Shown piece after piece: positions 43,511 through 54,992 of a DNA stretch of 64,000 bases. Positions within the stretch are counted from its first letter, which is position 1. Each line of letters starts with the position of its first letter. Made by a program: the position numbers and the translations under genes. The DNA comes from Adiantum capillus-veneris (Eukaryota; Streptophyta; Polypodiopsida; Polypodiales; Pteridaceae), in contig CM043968.1 in assembly GCA_014529385.2 (NCBI GenBank), positions 5,407,001 through 5,471,000 on the forward strand, written 5' to 3'. The notes under the pieces were generated by a model. It ran no database searches. It was not told the DNA's origin and saw only the letters and a list, made by a program, of their open reading frames with translations.

Positions 43511-44685
43511 CTATCGTTTAATCCTCCTTTGCATAGCTCCATGCATTCTTTCTAACAATTCATTGGTTAGCGGCAAATTGTATTTCTTTAAACAACATCC
43601 ACTAATCCAATGAGCCATTGGTTCACCATTCAGGGTGGACAATTTTACTGCTCCACTTGGAGATACATCTTCAATGATAAACGGTCCGTTTCTCTTTTCC
43701 TTAAACTTGGGAATGTGTTGCTTAAGGGAATAGACTAAAACTAAGTCCCCTTTCTTGAAGATTTTTGTGATTAAGTGGGAATCAAAAAACTGTTTTTGTT
43801 TTCGCTTTTGTGCATAGATGTGGGCTACAACAGTTAGCCTTTGCTCATCTAGCTTTTCCAAATCTTCAAGTCTTTCTGACAATTCATGTCCAGTCCACTC
43901 AAGATTTCTTGCTACCCTTAATGTCGGCAATAGAAATTCAATTGGTAGTATGGCATCAAGACCATAAACAAGGTTAAAGGGTATAGTATTTAAAGCTGTT
44001 TTGAATGAAACTCGATACACCCATAAAGCAACATGAAGATTCATTTCCCATTTTGTCTTTCTTGAATTAACCACTTTAGTCAGCACCGAGCTAAGAATTT
44101 TGTTCGTATGCTCAGCTTGTCCGTTTGCTTGTGGGTGATAGGGAGCTGATTTGTTATGGATGACCATAAACTCATTAAGCAAATACTCAATCACCTCATT
44201 GAGGAAATGAGTTCCCCAATCACTAACAATTTCTATAGGCATACCATATCTTGTGAATACATACTCATATAAGAATGCGGCGGTGGTTCTGGCATCATTC
44301 TTTTGAGTTGCTTTAGCCTCGGCCCACTTGGTCAAATAGCTCGTAGCTACAATGATATATTGAGCTTGGGTTCTATAAGTAGGTGGCTGTATTGGCCCAA
44401 CAAAATCTATACCCCATTTTGCAAAAGCTCTACCATCCATCATTGGTCTTAAGGGCATGCTATCTACACGTGTTGGCATTTTTTCTCGTTGACAAGCATC
44501 ACACCTTCGAACATATTCTTTGGTATCTGCAAAAAGTGTTGGCCACCATATGCCTGCCATCACTGGATTGCTCTTGTGGTGGTATCAATAGAAAAGTGAC
44601 CTCCAGCTAATCCAACATGTGCTTGTTCTATAATCGAAATATACTTATCTTCATTTGCACAAAGATGCAAATGTTGATCTTTGCC
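43511..44685 (-). pseudogene. Gypsy-3 integrase (second H2C2 module and core)
   Basis: From the Gypsy-2 insertion point at 44685 downward it reads the end of a linker (KDQHLHLCANEDKYISI), an H2C2 module with QAHVGLAGGHFSID, then after a small frame change WWPTLFADTKEYVRRCDACQ, and the catalytic core with GIDFVGPI, a VSDWGTHF site and ANGQAEHTNK. It continues into a C-terminal domain with KGDLVLVYSLKQ and NGPFIIEDVSPSGAVKLS to a TAG at 43511-43513. The core is open for 350 codons. No chromodomain is seen. It joins coding sequence at 59602 across Gypsy-2. Confidence 0.88.
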
Positions 44686-46253
44686 TGTAACATTTAATGG
44701 CCTAATAACTTATGTGTAGCGGAAATTAGCATGAACATAGTGGGAATTTCATTAGAGTAGATTCCTAATGAGAATTACAAGAGTGCTTGGGTGGAGAGAG
44801 CAACAAAAAGCATAACACCTAGTTAGATAGCATCGACAATACTTTCAAAAGAGAGAGCAATTAAGCTATTGACAACAATTGAGGACCGGCTTTTCATGGA
44901 GCCGGTCCCCCCTCCAAAAGGCTTTGTATTATGGTTTCTCCCATCAAGAGAGACATTGTACAATACAATTCTTTGTGTTCCTTCAAGACTAGCTAGTGCA
45001 ATGAAGATGGAAACTTCATGCACTAAGCAAAACACTTAACAAACACAACTTGAATTATCCCCATTCTTAGACCCAAGACCTCACACACCTTCGAAGATGG
45101 TGAGAGCTAGCAGGGTATGAGAGTAGATTGAGAGGAAGAAGGAGTATCTTACGAGAAAGATGTACATCTCCTCACATAATCACTCATATGTAGCATAGCT
45201 TAGCTTAGTAATTAGCTTGGTAGAGGAGATGAGCATGCATTGAATCTTGGCTCTTGGTTGGATTTGCATCCACATGCCAAGAGAGTGTTGATGTAGGCTT
45301 CTATCTCACAAGCTTGGAGTAGGTGATGAGTTCTCCATTAAAGCTTGGGAAGAGATAGTCTTCTCTTTCTTCACACATGAGCTTGTGTGAGTGTGTGTGT
45401 GTGATAATGCCTTGCAAAAATCAGCCCCCTCTCTCTCTTGGGCGAGCCCTCTTGCTAAATGCTCTTCCTGAAGCCTCATTGGCCCTCCCCAAGTCAAGCC
45501 AATTACAATTAAGCAGCATAAGTGATAGCCTTCTGACATGTGTCCCCCTTTCCCCTTTTGTGAGAGCTTTAGGTAATTAAATAATTAAACTAAACTCTCA
45601 TTGGACCCCTTTGCCTCCTGGCCAATAGGAATCAGGCAAGCCATGGGGCTCCTGAATGCTCATTGGACCCCTTGGGAGACTGCCCAATAGTCTTCTAGGA
45701 GACTTAATTCTCATTGATTTCTTTTATTAAATGTTTTTAAATTAATTAAACTAGATTTACTCTAGCTTAATTTTCATTGGTCTACTTCAAGGGTCATCCA
45801 ATAGAAATTGGGCACACCTTGTGGGCATCTGGCCTAGGGAGCTGACATGTGTCCCTCATTCCCTTTGTGTAAAGGGAGCCTGTGTGTGTGTGTGTGTGGA
45901 TTTCTCTCTCATCCCCTACCTTTAGGGATCGCCCCCTCCCATGTAGGGATGTGCAAAGACTTTTAGGGCACACACAAAGCATCCAATTTTCCCTAGGGTT
46001 GACCTTTGGACACAACCTTTGAATTTTGGAATCTTAGCATTTTGGAAGTCTTAATGGGCTGAACCTTAGGGTCTTTTTAGCCCATTGTTGTACATGGATC
46101 TTTGCAGATGGCCCCCCCTTTGGATCCCTACTGTGGCCGGTCTGCTAGCGTAACCAATATTCTAGCTTTTTCTCCCCTGGCCTTCCCCACATTAAATGAT
46201 CAGTTTAATATGAGAAAATCATTTAGGAGTATTAGATATTGATTATTATGACA
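44686..46253 (-). repeat. Gypsy-2 3' LTR, 1568 bp
   Basis: It matches the 5' LTR at 56664-59596 with few differences in the parts compared, except for the CACTA-like insertion and a 23-bp duplication in the latter. It supplies the uninterrupted version of the CACTA target site near 46048. Confidence 0.95.
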
Positions 46254-46268
46254 TTACCTCTCTCTTGA
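46254..46268 (-). other. Gypsy-2 polypurine tract
   Basis: On the minus strand CAAGAGAGAGGTAA abuts the 3' LTR. Confidence 0.75.
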
Positions 46269-46423
46269 AATCATAGTCGTCCTCGACTATGGTGTAGAGA
46301 AGATAAAGCATGTTCATGAGTCCTTTTCTTAGCGGGTAGAGGATCCCTATGTTACCCTACGACATCATTCCACAATGGATGACTAGTCCATTTGGCGCTT
46401 GAGAGCTTGAGGCTGCCGCAAGC

Positions 46424-46654
46424 TGTAGAGTGCGCAGGTGATGTAGAAGGTAGGAAAGAAGACTACACACACACACCAACACACATCGAAACACACACAC
46501 ACACAATCGTTACCCTGCAGCAGCCATTCAACGAGCTGCTCTTCTCTTCTTCTCTTTTGAACTATTATGCAAAGTATATTTACAACATAGTATAGTCAGT
46601 GTCCAGCCGCCCATAGCACAATGGACATATTCTTTAACATCATATTCTTTAACA
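46424..46654 (-). repeat. Copia-2 3' LTR, with 15-bp terminal duplication
   Basis: The LTR start on the minus strand is TGTTAAAGAATATGA followed again by TGTTAAAGAATATG, giving 231 bp against 216 bp in the 5' LTR. (CA)n tracts lie at 46469-46503. The polypurine tract GAGCTTGAGGGGGAG is at 46655-46669. Confidence 0.92.
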
Positions 46655-46669
46655 CTCCCCCTCAAGCTC

Positions 46670-47301
46670 AGAGTGAGCTTGCATATGATGGATTCCCAAT
46701 GCTTCACGAAAGTAGCAAAACTTCTCCTTTCCAAGAGCTTTTGTGAATATATCCGCAACTTGATCATTTGTCTTCACATACACCAAATCAATATCATTTG
46801 CCAAAACTTTTAACCGAACATACTTGCCATTGCTATCACCAATCTGACTGTTGTCATCTTTGCAACTGGACTAAATGTCTCATCATAATCAAGACCTTTT
46901 GTTTGTGCATAACCTTTAGCAACAAGCCTCGCTTTGTATCTTTCCACACTACCATCTGACTTGCACTTGACTTTGTATACCCATTTTGAACCAATTGCTT
47001 TCTTTCCACTTGGCAAGCGAACCAAATTCCAAGTGTCATTCTTCACAAGGGCATCCATCTCATCATCCATAGCTGACTCCCATTCTGATTTTCCAATTGC
47101 CTCTTGAAAACATGTAGGCTCTTTATGTTGCACACGTGAAACCATGTATGCATAATGTGTACGCATGTAACCGTTGTATGTCAATCTATCAACTGGATAA
47201 CGCACCCTCTCTGATCTTCTCAACTGTGGTGCACTCTTCTCTTCAACTCTTGCATATGGGGGTACATATTTCTCAATATGCTTACTGCCAGGTGTCCTCA
47301 A
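46670..47301 (-). pseudogene. Copia-2 RT fragment fused to RNase H end
   Basis: 47301-46810 encodes the linker and N-terminal RT (WNLVRLPSGKKAIGSKWVYK and KGLDYDETFSPVAKMTTVR). At about 46812 it changes directly to the RNase H C-terminus, which in another frame reads VKTNDQVADIFTKALG and ends near the polypurine tract. The RT palm with its catalytic Asp pair and most of RNase H are missing, a loss of more than 1 kb compared with Copia-1. Confidence 0.85.
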
Positions 47302-47316
47302 ATGTGGTAAACCATG

Positions 47317-48540
47317 CTATTCATCGAGGCTTTCATCTCCAGAACTCTCTTCAACCACTTTCTTCTTGCCTTTCTCGTATTGCTTCTTATCTCGCAAACG
47401 ACCGCTCCAAGGGTTGACACTTCCTGTACTCTCCTCTGCCATATGTGGTCCTGAAATAGTTCTTGTTGATGGTCCTGGCTTATCAACAACATGATGCAAA
47501 TTCTCTTGCTCTTCATACTCATCTTCTATCATCATTGGCTTTGGTTTATACCATGGTTCATGCTCACAAAATCTAACATCTCTACTGACATAAACTTGTC
47601 TTGTCGTAGGATCATAGCACTTGTAACCTTTCTTTTCAGCTCGGTAGCCCAAGAATATACACTTCACTGCCTTTGGCTCCATATTCTTTCTTGCTTCATT
47701 TGGCACATGAACATAGCAAACACATCCAAAAACTTTCATGTAGGAAACCGTTGGCTTGATCCCATAAAGTCTCTCATAAGGTGAAATTTCATGAATGGAA
47801 GCTGTTGGTGTTCGATTCATAATGTGTACTGCTGTATGAACTGCTTTAGCCCAATATGTTAATGGCATATTCATCTCATTCATCATGGCTCTTGCAATCT
47901 CTGCTATGACTCTATTCTTTCTCTCAGCAACTCCATTTTGTTGTGGTGTGTATCTGCAAGTAATCTGCCTTCTTATGCCTTGTTCACGTAAGTAATCATC
48001 AAAACTGTGTGACATGTACTCTCCCCCTCCATCTGTATGTAGGCATTTAATTTGACAACCATTCTCTTTCTCAACCATAACTTTGAACTCCAAAAATACC
48101 TCAAATGCCTCTGACTTTGCCTTTAGAAAGTAAACCCATGTCATTCTGCTGTAATCATCCGTAAATGTGATAAAATATCGACAACCATTTGGTGTAGCAT
48201 GATCACAAGGTCCCCAAATATCTGAAGTAACATGTACTATCTGAAGTAAACCCATGTCATTCTGTTGTAATCATCCGTAAATGTGATAAAATATCGACAA
48301 CCATTTGGTGTAGCATGATCACAAGGTTCCCAAATATCTGAATGAACAATTTCCAAAGGACTTTGGCTAATTCTCCCCCTCTTTGGAAATGGTAAACGAG
48401 ATTGCTTTCCAAATTGACAAGCTTCACAAACATGATCAAAATTCAATCTGCCAAACTTTGGTAATCCACGTACAATTTGATTTGATTGCATATGCTTTAA
48501 TCTTCTAAAATTGACATGACCAATCCTCTTATGCTATAAA
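47317..48540 (-). pseudogene. Copia-2 integrase with internal duplication
   Basis: GAG-pre-integrase with KRIGHVNFRRLKHMQS starts below 48540, after a TAG that probably replaces Trp. The integrase core follows with HSDIW, TDGGGEY and QQNGVAERKN. A 116-bp direct duplication (copies beginning 48128 and 48244) repeats the segment CDHATPNGCRYFITFTDDY and shifts the frame. The C-terminal region continues to a stop at 47317-47319. Confidence 0.88.
48128..48359. repeat. 116-bp tandem duplication inside Copia-2 integrase
   Basis: Two copies start AAGTAAACCCATGTCATTCTG at 48128 and 48244 with only a few differences; 116 is not a multiple of three. Confidence 0.9.
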
Positions 48541-50051
48541 TTTGCCCAATCATCTTGAGTGCCTGATTTGTTTGCATACATACCACTGTGTAAACATGGA
48601 TCTCTAGCTTCCAATGAGAACAAGCGACCTTTCTTTCTTCCACGTGCCAATATCTTGCCTGGTCTGCCTTTGTGAAACTCCTCTATGAAGCATCCATAAC
48701 GATTAAAACGGACTTGCAACCCTTGATCTGTCATCTGTCCAACTGATGCTAAATTCTTTGTGATCAAAGGCACATATAGAACATCTCCCAATGTGTTGTA
48801 TGTCCCGTCTTTTTCTAGCAATGGAATTGAACCAACATGTGTAATCCGATGCATAGTATCATCACCTGTAGCGACAAACTCATCCTCTTCTAACTTCTCT
48901 TTTCTATCAAACCATTCACCATGATATGTCATATGATTTGTGGCACCACTATCTAAATACCGATCATCTGTATGATGTGGCTCCACCATGCTTCCAGCAG
49001 CATGCTCCATAGGAAATAAATGTCCACTCGACCTATTGTCATATATATTTTGATCATGAGGATTGTATCCAACAAAGTTTCCTCCATGTCTGCCATAACC
49101 TCGGCCTCTTCCACCACGATCACGATTTTGATTTAGCTTTGTGTAACATTCTCTTTCAAAGTGACCATAAATGCCACATCTGTTACAATATCCATCTCTT
49201 TGAGGATGTACAAATCGTCCACCTCCACGTCCACGATTTCGGGCTCTCCCCTTGCCTCTTTGGCTATAATCGTTGTAACTTTGACTTTGTTGGTTTTGCC
49301 ATTGACCTCTTCCAACATTGTTTCCACGACTATAGTTTCCTCTTCCATCTCTATTGTTTCCACGACCTCTAGAGTAAAAAACATGATCTCTGGAATTGTT
49401 ATTTGATGTAGAAGGACCTGACTTGCCTAACTTCACCTCTTCTTGCAAAAAAAGGTTTACTAACTCTTCAAAATCAGGCATGTGTCCTCGAACAGATATA
49501 GATGTATCCAATGACTTGTATTCCGGTCCCAAACCATTCAATGTCATTGAAACTAAGTCATCATCTGGAACTTCAACATCAATGCTTGCAAGATCTTCCT
49601 GTATTTGCTTTATCTCTGTCACATAATCTGATATGGATCTATTTCCTCGCCATACACAATGTAACCTTTGCTTCAAGTGAACTTTTCATGGTTCTGTATT
49701 GGAGCTGTTCATTCTTGCTAGTATCTCCCATGCTTCCTTTGGAGATTGAGCCTTCTTCACATGTGGTATAAAGAAGTCACTAATGCATAGTGAAATCCAA
49801 TGCATCACTTTCCTTGAACTCTCGATCCACTTCTTGTAAGATTCTACTCCTGCTTGCCATGTTTTATGTGCTTCAACATTCTCTCTATTTGGCTCCAAAC
49901 CAACCTCGGGACACTCTTGTTCACCTGTAACATAATCCCATAAACCTTTGCCCATGATAAAGTTCTCCATCCTGTAAGACCATATGCTGTAGTTCTCTCT
50001 GGTCAGCTTCTCTCCAACAATCTGTGTGACTTGAGTTGAACTTTCTGCCAT
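48541..50051 (-). pseudogene. Copia-2 gag and protease
   Basis: The likely start is MAESSTQVTQIVG at 50051. The gag segment has ENYSIWSYRMENFIMGKGLW, then a stop near 49686, and continues in the same frame from 49676. An Arg/Gly-rich stretch (RGRGNNRDGRGNYSRGN) leads to an intact CCHC knuckle CNRCGIYGHFEREC near 49160, and protease has YLDSGATNHM near 48960. The frame ends at 48534-48536 with a TAG. The RGG repeats suggest RNA binding. Confidence 0.9.
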
Positions 50052-50928
50052 CTTCACTCTCTCAATTTCTTTCAAAGGATTTTGATAAAATTTTGGCAGA
50101 GTTTCGTTTGTATTTGGACAATATCTCAAGTGACAATCTCAACCAAAGTGCTCATAAACATTGACAGAAAATCTCTCACTACCAAGGGAAAATCCACTAA
50201 CTCACTTTGCCACAGACTGACTCAGTACTATGCATAAATACTCTAAAACAATGTCCACATGGACCTGTATGCAAATGCAATCCATACGCTATCATGTACC
50301 ACATATCCATACATCCACCTTCTTCCCATAGTCGTAAACGACATATGAGGTCTTTCGCGGGGGTTCGCTCTAGTATCTAATCCACCTTGCCAAGGTACCA
50401 AAGCTCCCAAGGCAAGGCTTCAAAAAACCTCACTCAATCCTCATAAAGGCTGCAGTTTTCCAAAATACATTGACCGCATATCCATACATAACCACAAAGT
50501 ACTCAATCTGACAATATAACCGCCTCAACTTCTTCCCACAACCTTTCTTACATAGGCGGTTGTCCATAACGGACCCACAACAACCAAACATAATCTTCGA
50601 TAACACAATATCATGATGCAAAAGTTCTATGTCGCTCTCCAAAACCTATGTAAATGCTGAATTCTTCACCTGTAACCTGTAAATCTACTGCCGAGTGCAA
50701 AACTGGACATCTCCTATGCTTGTGTGAGCTGGCTGTTTACTACAGAAAATTACAGATTTTGGCAAATCTGAGTATGCCAATGCGTCCGGAACGCCCAAAA
50801 ACATAAAGATAGACTCCTGGATCACTGTATTCCGAGTTCGGGTGAGGGAGTTATGACCAAAAAACCTCTCTTTTTTGCTGTTTTCCAGAGCTGCGGAAAC
50901 CTGTGTATTGACTGTAGCACCTCAAACT

Positions 50929-50944
50929 AAGCTCTGATACCACT
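50929..50944 (-). other. Copia-2 primer-binding site
   Basis: On the minus strand TGGTATCAGAGCT follows the 5' LTR after a few bases (CTACAAAG), matching initiator-Met tRNA. Confidence 0.85.
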
Positions 50945-50945
50945 T

Positions 50946-51161
50946 TGTAGAGTGCGCAGGTGATGGAGAAGGTAGGAAAGAAGACTACACACACACACAC
51001 CAACACACATCGAAACACACACACACAATCGTTACCCTGCAGCAGCCATTCAACGAGCTGCTCTTCTCTTCTTCTCTTTTGAACTATTATCCAAAGTATA
51101 TTTACAACATAGTATAGTCAGTGTCCAGCCACCCATAGCACAATGGACATATTCTTTAACA
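50946..51161 (-). repeat. Copia-2 5' LTR, 216 bp
   Basis: It shares its ends with 46424-46654 and carries (CA)n tracts. It directly abuts target duplication CAAGC at 51162-51166. Confidence 0.94.
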
Positions 51162-51351
51162 CAAGCATGTCTGCACATTAGTCCTATCAATCTTCCATAG
51201 TAGAGTGACAAGCTCTACTTGGTGTTTGGGAGACGTCGTCTCTGCAAACTTGATCTAAGCATGCATACTACTTCATTTTTGTGCACAAATAAAAAAAAGA
51301 GAGTCTTATGAGACAAAAATTTTGTTCATTTTTAACATTTTGTACATTTGC

Positions 51352-54300
51352 TTACTCTTGGGAAGCATTGTAAGCATTGACAAGGTTTAGGTTATCCTTT
51401 AATTGTATGCCTTGCATCCATCTAGCATATTCAAAAGGATAATTCTTAAACTTAATAAGATATCGTCGGATAGTCTTACCGCCTCTTAGTACCTTGTCTT
51501 CATGTCGGAGAATGGACTCGGGCTGCAGCACCTCTTCTTGGTCCTCGATCTCCGGTGGGTCTTCAATAGTTGGTTCTTGAGGTGGCTCTCCTTTGTAAGG
51601 CTTTAATAGGCTCACATGAAAAGCATTGTGTATGAGCCAATGATTGGGCAACTTGAGTTGATAGGCCATCTCATTGATTGGCCTAAGAATTTGAAAGGGA
51701 CCATAGTACCTTTTTGCTAGTTTAGCATAGTACTTTTGGTGACCCGTAGGATTCTTGCTCGTTGTGTGCCTTAATCGAGCCTTGGGAAACTTTAACAAGA
51801 CCCAATCATTTTCTTTAAAGGCTTGGGCTCTTCTGTGCTTGTCAGCAGTAGCCTTTTGCCTTTGCTATGAGATAGAGATAGCATCCTTAATCTTTTGGAA
51901 AGATTCTTGTAGGTCTCGGCTATACTCATCTGCAGCGAAGATCTTCCCATGTACCTTAAGTAGCAAGGGACTTTTTGATCTTCCCTCAATTACCTCGACA
52001 GGTGCTTTTCCTGTGGAAGTATGTACAGTGTTATTGTAAGCATACTCCACTAAGGGTAAGTACTTCTCCCATTGGGATCTTTGATCTACTTCCGTTACAT
52101 AGGATTTTAGTAGATCGAGAATGGTTAGGTTAGCTATTTCACTTTGGCCATCAGTTTGTGGATGATAGGCCGAAGAGAAGTTTAGCCTTGTTCCTAAATT
52201 CTCCAAGAGACCCTTCCAGAAATTACTGGTCATTCTAGGATCTCTATCCGACACTATGGACATGGGCAAGCCATGGTACTTGAAAATTTGTGAAATAAAG
52301 AGGGTTGCCATTTGATGGGCTTTGATAGTCTTTTTGACAGGTACAAAATGAGCTTGTTTACTAAACTTGTCTACTATCGTCCATATTCCCGTATTCCCAT
52401 GGATAGACTTAGGCAATCCAAAGATAAAATCCATGGATATGCTCTCCCATGGTGAATTAGGGATTGGCAAGGGTTGAAGCAATCCAAGTTGCTTCCCTCT
52501 ATCAAATTTTGTCTTTTGTCATACCACACATTTGGAAACATACTCTTGTATGCTCACTTTCATGGTAGGCCAATAGAAATATGTTTCAATTTCCTTTAAG
52601 GTAGACTGAATCCCTCTATGCCCCGCATAAGGTGGAGCATGAGATTCATACATTACTTTCTCACGTAGTGAGTTAGTAACGCATAGTCTATTGCCATAGA
52701 GAAGATAACCATCTTGTAAAGTAAATGGTTCTTCTTCCTTCCCTAATGCAAGGGCTGAAATCACATCTCTAAAATCGGGATCAATAGCATACTCATCTAT
52801 CATTGAAGATAGATCATTGTGAGTTGCTATGGAAACCGCATTCACTCTCGGCCGTCTTGAGAGTGCATCAGCTACTTGATTATGCTTGCCAGCAATGTGA
52901 GCAATATGAAAATGAAATTGTGAAAGGAAATTTGCCCACCTCATTTGTTTGTCGGAGAGCTTGGTCTATGTCATGAAGTACTTAAGACTTTGGTGATCCG
53001 TTCGCAGAATGAAAGGAGTCCCCAATAAATAGTGCTTCCATGAGTCTAAGGCATGTAGAACTGCAAGGAGTTCTTTTTCGTATATGCCTAGAGCTTGCTC
53101 AACAGGGTCGAGCCTTCGACTCTCATAGCCTATGGCGTGCCCTTCTTGGAGCAAAACAGCTCCAGGGCAATCACCACAAGCATCGCATTGGACCTCAAAT
53201 GGACCTCGAAAGCATTGTTCTCCTTAGCAGACCATGGATACCTAACGCTTTTCCTTGTTAGGTCATGTAATGGTCCCGCAATTTGTGAGAACTTTTCTAT
53301 GAAGCGTCTATAGTATGCACACATACCTATAAAGCTTCTTAGTTCATGAAGATTCCTTGGATTAGGACATCCTTTTATTACCTCTAACTTTGATGGATCC
53401 ATTTGGATGCCATCTTGAGAGATAATGTGACCTAAATACTGAATCTCTTGCAAGAAAAATTCACTTTTCTTTCGATTAACATAAAGTTTATTCTCTCTTA
53501 AAACTTGAAATATTACCTGGAGGTGTTGCTTGTGTTCCTCCAATGAATTAGAGTAGATGATAATATCATCAAAGAACACTCCAGTGAAGGTTCGATGAGG
53601 CCTGACCAGCTTCTCCATCAAGCGGTTGAATGTGGCTGGTGCATTGGTCAAGCCAAAAGGCATGACAATGTATTCGTAAAGACCAAATGTAGTACGAAAT
53701 GCAGTCTTTACAATGTCTTGATCAACTATCCTTATTTGATGATAGCCACTTTTTAGGTCAACCCTACTGAAGTAGGTCGATCCTTGTAGCTTATCAAATA
53801 GGTCTTCTACCCGTGGAACGGGAAACCTATTCTTGATAGTGATCCTATTTAGTGCTCTATAGTCGACACACATACGATATGTGCCGTCTTTCTTTTGCAC
53901 TAATAGCACAGGTGAGCAAAATGGAGATGAGCTTGGCCTAACCATACCCTTCTCAACTAACTCATGCACTTGCCGCATAATCTCCTCTTGTTGAGCTTGA
54001 GAAACTCTATAAGGAGGTTTATTAGGCGGTGAACTTCCTGGAAGAAGTTCAATTGCATGGTCATCATTACCTCGTTTAGGAGGTAGCTCACAAGGGATGT
54101 CATCAATAAAAACATCTTGAAACCCCTTGAGAAAATTGGATAACTCTAATTCCTTTTGGTTGCTTTTATTTTCTTTTGCTAATGCATTAGGTTCATTTTG
54201 AGAGTCTTTAACAAAAATCATGTACACGGAAATAGAGCTCTTTATTGACTTGTTGAAAGCTGGTGTATGTACAATGGGGATGGTGTTACCCATTTCCTTA

Positions 54301-54992
54301 GCATCTATATACATGTCTTTTCCCCTGAACTTAAAGGAGATTCTCCTTTCAGGAAATTTAACATCGGCAGCCAGGCGGTCAAACCATGGTGCCCCTAGGA
54401 TTACATCCTCATGCTTGAGAGGAGAGATAAAGAAGTCCTCTTTGTCCACATAGCCTTGGACATGAAGCCTCAATTTCCCAATTAAGGGAGTGACTGAAGC
54501 TTCTTGCCCCTTGAAGGCACTGTCTGCGGGTAGGACATCTCCCATCTCGTAGGATTGTATTCCTAGCTTCGTGGCCAACTCTATAGATATAAAATTGTGA
54601 GTAGAACCAGGGTCAAAGAGAATAAAAGCATCATGTTCTCTTACCTTTCCCCAAGCATGGCATAGAGGAGATCCTTTGTGGTGAGTTTGGTGAGTCTCCT
54701 CCTCTTGGATTTCAACCAAGGAAGCTCTAGGAGGATCTTGGCGGTTGTTCTTTTGGGGACAAGCGCGGTACGCATGCCCTTGTTTGCCGCACTTGAAACA
54801 CCGGTTATCCTTACGATAACGCTCAAGCTCTTCAGGAGAGAGTTTATTCTTACCTTTGTAAACTCCCTTCTTTTTAGCTTTGTTGGAGTTGCCCTTAGGA
54901 GACTTTTGGACATTGTCCTTCCCCTTAGGCTCATTGGAACCCTTATTTTCCGGGGGCTTATTATTTCTTTTTGCCCCCGTTTGGAAATTGAT
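51352..54992 (-). pseudogene. Gypsy-2 pol: protease, RT, RNase H, integrase, chromodomain
   Basis: In order: CCHC knuckle near 54795; protease FDPGSTHNFI near 54612; RT with [20 protein letters not shown] near 53660 and FFDDIIIYS near 53570; RNase H interrupted near 53200 by a deletion of about 61 bp relative to Gypsy-1, which shifts the frame; H2C2 zinc module near 52600; integrase core with SMDFIFGLP, VSDRDPRMTS and TDGQSEIAN; and a chromodomain at the end (ILRHEDKVLRGGKTIRRYLI then YARW) closing at 51352. The chromodomain marks a chromovirus, whose integrases recognise modified chromatin. Stops at 52966-52968 (CAG in Gypsy-1), 52519-52521 and 51865-51867. Confidence 0.93.

Larger units (their letters stand above)
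46424..51161 (-). mobile_element. Copia-2, deletion derivative of a Ty1/copia element
   Basis: The element has LTRs of 216 bp (50946-51161, 5') and 231 bp (46424-46654, 3'), with perfect CAAGC target duplications at 46419-46423 and 51162-51166. Gag, protease and integrase are present, but RT is cut after its N-terminal part and joined to the last codons of RNase H, so no YVDD site remains. It sits in the 3' untranslated region of Gypsy-2. The element is non-autonomous and its frame is also broken by a 116-bp duplication. Confidence 0.95.

Noticed and set aside
44686-46253. A solo LTR with target duplications TTGCC/TTACC
   Set aside because: The TTACC side is the start of the Gypsy-2 polypurine region. 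The true partner duplication TTGCC is at 59597-59601, so this is the 3' LTR of the full element.
49139-49406. Plus-strand ORFs inside Copia-2 gag
   Set aside because: They are shadows of the Arg/Gly-rich and knuckle region.
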